From CAWUEX02 sp963921305 (lineage in GTDB: Bacteria; Pseudomonadota; Alphaproteobacteria; Rhodospirillales; Rhodospirillaceae), in the NCBI GenBank assembly GCA_963921305.4, contig CAWUEX030000002.1, positions 868,001-932,000 of the forward strand: 64,000 nucleotides of DNA, in the 5' to 3' direction. The position numbers and the translations under genes were made by a program. Below the pieces are notes generated by a model. That model was not told where the DNA came from. It made no database searches and worked only from the letters and a program-made list of their open reading frames with translations. Position 1 is the stretch's first letter, and every line of letters begins with the position of its first letter. Shown in pieces: positions 59,438 through 64,000 of the stretch.

Positions 59438-60391
59438 ATGAGTCCCTCAGACACCACTGACGCCGAAGACAAAAAAGGCGGATGGTTTAGCCGTTTGACG
59501 GCGGGCTTGCGCAAGTCGTCGTCCAAAATTGCTGGCGGCATCGGCGACCTGATCACCAAGCGCAAGCTCGATGACGCAGCTCTGGAAGAACTGGAAGAGC
59601 TGCTGATCACCGCTGACCTGGGCGCAGCGACTGCTGCAAAGCTGACAACAAACTTGGCCAAGTCCAGGTTCGGCAAGGATGTCACCTCCGAAGAAGTGCG
59701 GTCGGCTTTCGCTGAGGACATCGCAGGTATTCTGGAACCCGTGGCGCAGCCGCTGACGCTGTCATCTGAAACGAGCCCTTTCGTTATTCTGGTGGTCGGG
59801 GTCAATGGTGCCGGCAAGACGACCACCATCGGCAAGATGGCGCATCAATTTAAGGCGAGCGGTAAAGCCGTCACCCTGGCCGCGGGCGACACCTTCCGCG
59901 CAGCGGCGGTCGAGCAGCTCAAGGTGTGGGGCGAGCGGTGTGGCGTACCGGTGATCGCCCGGGAGACTGGCGCGGATGCGGCAGGTCTGGCCTTCGACGC
60001 CCTGACCGAGGCGCGTGAGCGGAGCGATGACATACTGATTATCGACACCGCCGGACGGCTGCAGAACAAAGACAACCTGATGGCCGAGCTTGAGAAGATC
60101 GTGCGGGTCATCAGGAAACAGGACGACACCGCCCCCCATGCGGTGCTGCTGGTGCTGGACGCCACGGTGGGACAAAACGCCCACAGTCAGGTGGAAGCCT
60201 TCCGCGAGACCGCGGGCGTGACGGGGCTGGTGATGACCAAGTTGGATGGCACGGCCAAGGGCGGCGTGGTCGTTGCGCTGGCTGACCGCTTCGGCCTGCC
60301 GGTGCACTACATCGGCGTCGGCGAAGGCATTGATGACCTACGGCCATTCAAAGCCGAAGACTTCGCCCGCAGCTTGATGGGTTTAACCTAG
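59438..60391 (+). CDS. ftsY: Signal recognition particle receptor FtsY
   Basis: The SRP GTPase receptor at the membrane. It has a short N-terminal acidic region (MSPSDTTDAEDKKGGWFSRL), N-domain helices, and G-domain motifs VGVNGAGKTTTIGKMAHQF near residue 113, AGDTFRAAAVEQLKVWGER, IIDTAGRLQNKDNLMAEL near 200 and MTKLDGTAKGGVVVALADRF near 265. Length 317, typical for alphaproteobacteria, which lack a long A-domain. It ends convergently six bases from the next gene. Confidence 0.97.
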   Translation: MSPSDTTDAEDKKGGWFSRLTAGLRKSSSKIAGGIGDLITKRKLDDAALEELEELLITADLGAATAAKLTTNLAKSRFGKDVTSEEVRSAFAEDIAGILEPVAQPLTLSSETSPFVILVVGVNGAGKTTTIGKMAHQFKASGKAVTLAAGDTFRAAAVEQLKVWGERCGVPVIARETGADAAGLAFDALTEARERSDDILIIDTAGRLQNKDNLMAELEKIVRVIRKQDDTAPHAVLLVLDATVGQNAHSQVEAFRETAGVTGLVMTKLDGTAKGGVVVALADRFGLPVHYIGVGEGIDDLRPFKAEDFARSLMGLT

Positions 60392-60397
60392 GTCAGA

Positions 60398-61444
60398 TTA
60401 GGGCATTGTGCCCTGCCACGGTCCAGCCGGCGGCCTTCTAAGATAGGGCCGCGTTTGACTGGTTGGCGTGATATAGCAGGACGTAATCATCCACTGCAGA
60501 TTCAAACCGACGCTGGTTTCCTCGGGCGCGCCCCAGGAATAGGTGATGTTGCGGTCACGCCCGCCCGCCCGCTCGACCACGTACATGACAAAGACATCGT
60601 TGGTGAAGCCTTGAGCGCCATTATTCATGGCCCAGTCGACGTTGCGCAGACGGATGCCGATTTCCCGGTCGGGTTTATCTTCCGTGGGCTGGGGCACGAA
60701 GTACTCGCCGCCCTGATCATGCATGCGGATGTTACCGAAGTTGCCCGACGTGCCCTCGCCGGAGAATCCCATGTTGCAGGTGAACCAGCGGGCCTTGAGT
60801 TGCTTGTGCAATATCACCGGCTCTGAGTTCATTTGCACGTCGTCGGAGAGCCGGCGAATGACGTCACCTTTCCACAAGGCGCGATCGTCCAGCATGATTT
60901 GATAATCGGCGTAGACGGTCTCGTCATACTCCTCGTACACACAGGCTTTGTCTTTCATCACCGCGTGATAGCCATGGATCAATGGCCGCCAGAACATATC
61001 GCACTCCGGCAGATTGGTCAGATCATCAAGGGACAGACTATCGAGCGCTGAGAGGTCGTTGTGGGCGTTGAGGTACGGTGCGCGATCGAACCCCGCGAAC
61101 ATGTGCAGCTTCATGCGAATGGCGTTTTCTTCCTCATCAATATGAAGCGAGTAGATGCGCGGGTGCCAGCGGTCTTGTTCGTACCAGTAATCAAGGATAA
61201 AAAACGCATGCGTGCCGAAGCGGTCATTTGGAATGCGCCGCACTTCCGAAAGCACGCGTTCGTGACGGACGTTCTCGGGCACGTTCAGGCGACCGTTGAA
61301 ATAAACCTGCTCGTTGTTGTCGTAGGTGCCGGGAAACAACTCGCTGATGATCATCAGATCGCGCTGCAGCGGTGGCTGATCCTGGGCGGTGGCCAATCCG
61401 GCACTCAAAACCAAAAATAACACGGTCGCAAATATCGACTTCAT
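60398..61444 (-). CDS. Secreted CpcT/CpeT-like protein
   Basis: A 348-residue protein with a Sec signal (MKSIFATVLFLVLSAGLATA). The mature part has the pattern of chromophore lyase CpcT/CpeT: IISELFPGTYDNNEQVYFNG near residue 35, HERVLSEVRRI, FGTHAFFILDYWYEQDRW and PRIYSLHIDEEENAIRMKLH near 85-130, then LTNLPECDMFWRP near 165 and a later C-containing block. A C-terminal segment (from about 240) is not part of the usual family. CpcT attaches phycobilins in cyanobacteria; this organism shows no phycobilisome gene here, so the function must differ. Confidence 0.72.
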   Translation of the reverse strand: MKSIFATVLFLVLSAGLATAQDQPPLQRDLMIISELFPGTYDNNEQVYFNGRLNVPENVRHERVLSEVRRIPNDRFGTHAFFILDYWYEQDRWHPRIYSLHIDEEENAIRMKLHMFAGFDRAPYLNAHNDLSALDSLSLDDLTNLPECDMFWRPLIHGYHAVMKDKACVYEEYDETVYADYQIMLDDRALWKGDVIRRLSDDVQMNSEPVILHKQLKARWFTCNMGFSGEGTSGNFGNIRMHDQGGEYFVPQPTEDKPDREIGIRLRNVDWAMNNGAQGFTNDVFVMYVVERAGGRDRNITYSWGAPEETSVGLNLQWMITSCYITPTSQTRPYLRRPPAGPWQGTMP

Positions 61445-61473
61445 GGCGGTCCCTCTTACGCGGCAATCTGGCT

Positions 61474-62019
61474 TTATCGTTCCCAGTGAGCGTTCGGCGG
61501 TTCGTTTTGTGGGACGATCACTCCCTCTGTGTGCGCCCCGCGAAAATGTTCTAGCGCCCAGCCTACACTTGGGAATGCCAGATCGTCCCATGGAATATCG
61601 TCCCAGCGTGTCAGCATGGAGTCCGCACTTTCGGGCCCCGGTGCGTGATGCGGCGACAACATCTCTGCGCGGAACACGATGTAGACCTGAGCGATGCGAA
61701 CAATGTTGTACACACCCAGCATGGCATCAACTTTGATCCGCGCGCGCGCCTCCTCCCAGGTTTCCCGAACCGCGCCCGCCTCAATCGTTTCACCCACTTC
61801 CAGGAACCCGGCTGGGATCGTCCAGTACCCCTTGCGCGGCTCAATGTCGCGTTTGACCAAAAGAAACTGACCCTCCCAGGTACTCACGGCGCCAACGACG
61901 ACGCGCGGATTGACATAGTTGACGAAACCGCAGTCGTCGCAGACACGGCGCGGCCGGTCATCGCCGGGCGGAATGCGCTCGTGAACCGGCCCAAGAGGGG
62001 ATTTCGGGGGGTCATCCAT
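61474..62019 (-). CDS. Nudix hydrolase with zinc-ribbon-like start
   Basis: A 181-residue Nudix hydrolase. RRVCDDCGFVNYVNPRVVVGAV near residue 26-47 is the short zinc-ribbon-like lead seen in NADH pyrophosphatase-type members, although only the CDDC half is present. The Nudix box GFLEVGETIEAGAVRETWEEA near residue 75-95 is intact up to the last position, where glycine is usual and ARA is found. The ATG at 62019 begins MDDPPKSP. Substrate unknown: nucleotide sugars, NADH or oxidised nucleotides. Confidence 0.88.
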   Translation of the reverse strand: MDDPPKSPLGPVHERIPPGDDRPRRVCDDCGFVNYVNPRVVVGAVSTWEGQFLLVKRDIEPRKGYWTIPAGFLEVGETIEAGAVRETWEEARARIKVDAMLGVYNIVRIAQVYIVFRAEMLSPHHAPGPESADSMLTRWDDIPWDDLAFPSVGWALEHFRGAHTEGVIVPQNEPPNAHWER

Positions 62020-62095
62020 CAGGTCAGCATGACCCGGGACGCACGCCGAGACAACCACGCGAGATGTTGGTGTTGAGTCGGAGACAGGACATAAA

Positions 62096-62121
62096 AAAGG
62101 CGGCTAGAAAAAGCCGCCTTT
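62096..62121. terminator. Intrinsic terminator after the 71-residue gene
   Basis: AAAGGCGGCT pairs with AGCCGCCTTT around a six-base A-rich loop. It is 25 bases beyond the stop of the minus-strand 62146 gene. On that strand the stem is followed by a T-run (TTTTTT), as in intrinsic terminators. Confidence 0.85.
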
Positions 62122-62145
62122 CGTTCGATCAGACCGGCAGTCCGG

Positions 62146-62361
62146 TCAAATGGAGATGTCTAACTTTTCGCCGCGTCCGGGCGGTGGCGCGCCAAACTTT
62201 TTGTCGTCGTCGTCTTTGTCATTGCGGACCTGATCCGCGATAGACGTCACCGTGGTCTGAGCGCTGGCCGCTTGGCTGCCCTGCGCGGAGTTGCCGATTT
62301 GATTCAGCAGATTGGAACGCTGCGCCGTAATCGCGGATTCAAGTGTCGGTTCAATGGCCAT
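62146..62361 (-). CDS. Small hypothetical protein (71 aa)
   Basis: A 71-residue protein of unknown function. It has an N-terminal Q/S/A-rich helix (MAIEPTLESAITAQRSNLLN followed by QIGNSAQGSQAASAQ), a charged middle VRNDKDDDDKKFG, and a short end RGEKLDISI. It has no signal peptide. A strong terminator follows and about 85 bases separate it from secA, so it may be its own unit. The ATG and the terminator support it as a gene. Confidence 0.6.
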   Translation of the reverse strand: MAIEPTLESAITAQRSNLLNQIGNSAQGSQAASAQTTVTSIADQVRNDKDDDDKKFGAPPPGRGEKLDISI

Positions 62362-62445
62362 GGGAAAAATCCCTTTGTTATCTGTGCGGTAAGCCTACGC
62401 GGCAGGCCCCTTCGAGTCAAAAACGCTTGGCTGCCGTGAAAGGTT

Positions 62446-64000
62446 TCAAACCTGCTCGGCGACCGGGGTGGAGCCCACAACCCCATGACAATGCTTGTAT
62501 TTCTTGCCTGATCCACACGGGCAGGGCTCGTTGCGGGCAACCTTCCCCCAGGTGGAAGGGTCGGCGGGGTTGCGCTCGTTGGGATCGACCCGAGGCATGG
62601 AGCGCTGCTGCCCAAATTCCTCGACCCGGCGCTGACGGGCTTGGACGTCGGCCGCGGACTGACCACCGGCGACCAGCACACCTTTGGGACCCTGTGGTTT
62701 CAGATCTTCGGGTGGCGGTTCGACTTGAATTTCGACACGGCACAGAATTTCAGTCACGCGTGAGCGAAGGGATTCGAGCATCTCCTCGAACATCGCAAAG
62801 GATTCTTTTTGATACTCAAGCAGCGGCTGCTTTTGTCCGTATGCCCGGAGCTGGATGGAGCCACGCAGATAGTCCAGTTGCTGGAGGTGATCACGCCAGC
62901 CGGCATCGATCATCTGCAACACCAGACTTTTCTCGACCCGCCGCACCACATCGGGTCCGACGTTGGCAGCTTTTTCCGCCATCTTACGGTCGGACTCTTC
63001 AATCATGCGGTCACGAATTTCTTCGTCGGCTATGCCCTCTTCCGCCACCCAATCTTTGAACGGCAGATCGAGTCCGAGCAGACGGAGCGTTTCCTCATGC
63101 AGGAGATCGACATCCCATTGCTCGGCCATGGCCCGTTGGGGAATGGCTTGGGCAACCAGGTCGTCAATCACCTGATGACGCATATCGACGACCAGCTCGG
63201 AAATATCGTCGGAGGACATGACTTCCTTGCGCTGCTCGAAAATCGCCTTGCGCTGGTCATTCATGACATCGTCGTATTGCAGCAAGTTTTTGCGCGTATC
63301 GAAGTTGCGCGCTTCGACCTTTTGCTGCGCTTTCTCAATGGCCTTATTGATCCACGGGTGGATGATGGCCTCACCATGCTCCAAGCCCAGGCGCTGAAGC
63401 ATGCCGTCCATGCGCTCAGATCCGAAGATGCGCATCAGATCATCTTGTAGGGAAAGAAAGAATTTGGACGCCCCAGGATCACCCTGGCGCCCGGAGCGGC
63501 CGCGCAGCTGATTGTCGATGCGCCGGCTCTCGTGGCGCTCGGTGCCGAGCACGAAAAGCCCACCGGCATCGAGTGCGATCTGTTTTTGCGCGGCGACGCT
63601 TTCTTGGATTGCTGCTTTTTCGTCCTCGGTAAGTGGCTGACCCTTTTTGGCCTCTTCGTCTTCGATCATGAAATCCGGATTGCCGCCGAGCTGGATGTCG
63701 GTGCCGCGGCCCGCCATGTTGGTGGCGATGGTCACCGCACCGGGAACACCGGCCTGCGCGATGATGTGGGCTTCGCGCTCGTGGTGCTTGGCGTTGAGAA
63801 CTTCACTTTTGATCTTCTGTTTCTTCTTGAGAAACGTCGCGAGCTTTTCAGATTTTTCGATGGAGACCGTACCCACCAGAACCGGCTGCTTGCGCGCGTT
63901 GCATTCTTCGATCAGCTCGACGATCGCCTCGAATTTCTCTTCTTCTGTGCGGTAGACCTCGTCATCGGAGTCATCACGCACCATCGGACGGTTCGACGGA
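62446..64000 (-). CDS. secA: Preprotein translocase ATPase SecA (partial, C-terminal part)
   Basis: The SecA motor drives proteins through SecYEG. The frame is open to the window edge, where the codons read PSNRPMVRDDSDD, matching VIPTNRPMIR in the second nucleotide-binding domain, so about 390 N-terminal residues are outside. Visible are QPVLVGTVSIEKSEKLATFLKK, TNMAGRGTDIQLGGNPDF, ESRRIDNQLRGRSGRQGDPG, the helical scaffold (NLLQYDDVMNDQRKAIFEQR) and the C-terminal zinc-binding NEPCPCGSGKKYKHCHG that binds SecB and ribosomes. Confidence 0.96.
   Translation of the reverse strand, partial: PSNRPMVRDDSDDEVYRTEEEKFEAIVELIEECNARKQPVLVGTVSIEKSEKLATFLKKKQKIKSEVLNAKHHEREAHIIAQAGVPGAVTIATNMAGRGTDIQLGGNPDFMIEDEEAKKGQPLTEDEKAAIQESVAAQKQIALDAGGLFVLGTERHESRRIDNQLRGRSGRQGDPGASKFFLSLQDDLMRIFGSERMDGMLQRLGLEHGEAIIHPWINKAIEKAQQKVEARNFDTRKNLLQYDDVMNDQRKAIFEQRKEVMSSDDISELVVDMRHQVIDDLVAQAIPQRAMAEQWDVDLLHEETLRLLGLDLPFKDWVAEEGIADEEIRDRMIEESDRKMAEKAANVGPDVVRRVEKSLVLQMIDAGWRDHLQQLDYLRGSIQLRAYGQKQPLLEYQKESFAMFEEMLESLRSRVTEILCRVEIQVEPPPEDLKPQGPKGVLVAGGQSAADVQARQRRVEEFGQQRSMPRVDPNERNPADPSTWGKVARNEPCPCGSGKKYKHCHGVVGSTPVAEQV

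Noticed and set aside
1..64000. tRNA, rRNA or integrase-associated attachment sites
   Set aside because: Reading both strands I saw no cloverleaf-like tRNA sequence, no rRNA stretch and no integrase gene. A covariance-model scan would be the decisive check.

Overview
The window is a chromosomal segment of an alphaproteobacterium, most likely a Rhodospirillales-type organism. It is GC-rich and densely coded. The evidence is gene order: mdh-sucC-sucD and sucA-sucB-lpd, sdhCDAB, ffh-rpsP-rimM-trmD-rplS-leuCDB, dapF-mtaB-ftsY and secA all occur in typical alphaproteobacterial forms, and the proteins read as alphaproteobacterial. No tRNA, rRNA, CRISPR array, IS element or prophage was seen. Both edges cut genes: mnmC on the left and secA on the right.

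Layout. 1-8591: mnmC, a small membrane protein, a DUF6502/DUF5666 lipoprotein pair preceded by two matching inverted repeats, an outer-membrane-type protein, and two tandem ABC substrate-binding proteins without a transporter. 8592-13530: an accessory-looking stretch with dispersed palindromic repeats, a glycosyltransferase, an A/T-rich secreted protein, a class D beta-lactamase homologue with an altered motif, an MDR oxidoreductase and a small membrane protein. 13531-25456 (all minus strand): the 2-oxoglutarate dehydrogenase / succinyl-CoA synthetase / malate dehydrogenase cluster. It is interrupted between sucD and sucA by four unrelated genes, three of which carry tandem copies of their own stop-codon region. 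25701-33130: ChaN-like lipoprotein, zapE, a DHH phosphoesterase, small exported proteins, a P-loop kinase, an alkyltransferase-like protein, a Bax-inhibitor-like membrane protein and a flavin-type oxidase. 33215-36589: sdhCDAB.

36779-40646 holds five tandem, co-directional genes for exported proteins of about 245-275 residues that are clearly paralogues. No function is recognised; this is the strongest candidate for an undescribed system. It is followed by a methyltransferase, an overlapping small gene and a GPH-type transporter. 43787-49439: VOC protein, luciferase-like monooxygenase, HpcH/HpaI lyase, response regulator, LysE exporter, SnoaL-like protein and asd. 49552-57039: leucine genes (with a previously easy-to-miss 70-residue cistron between leuC and leuD) and the ribosome/SRP operon. 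57333-64000: dapF-mtaB-ftsY, a CpcT/CpeT-like secreted protein, a Nudix hydrolase, a small protein and the 3' part of secA.

The housekeeping parts fit together as a near-complete TCA segment (Odh, Scs, Sdh, Mdh), branched-chain and aspartate-family amino-acid synthesis (LeuBCD, Asd, DapF), and the co-translational export route (Ffh, FtsY, SecA). All functional calls rest on reading the translated sequences; no database search was run.
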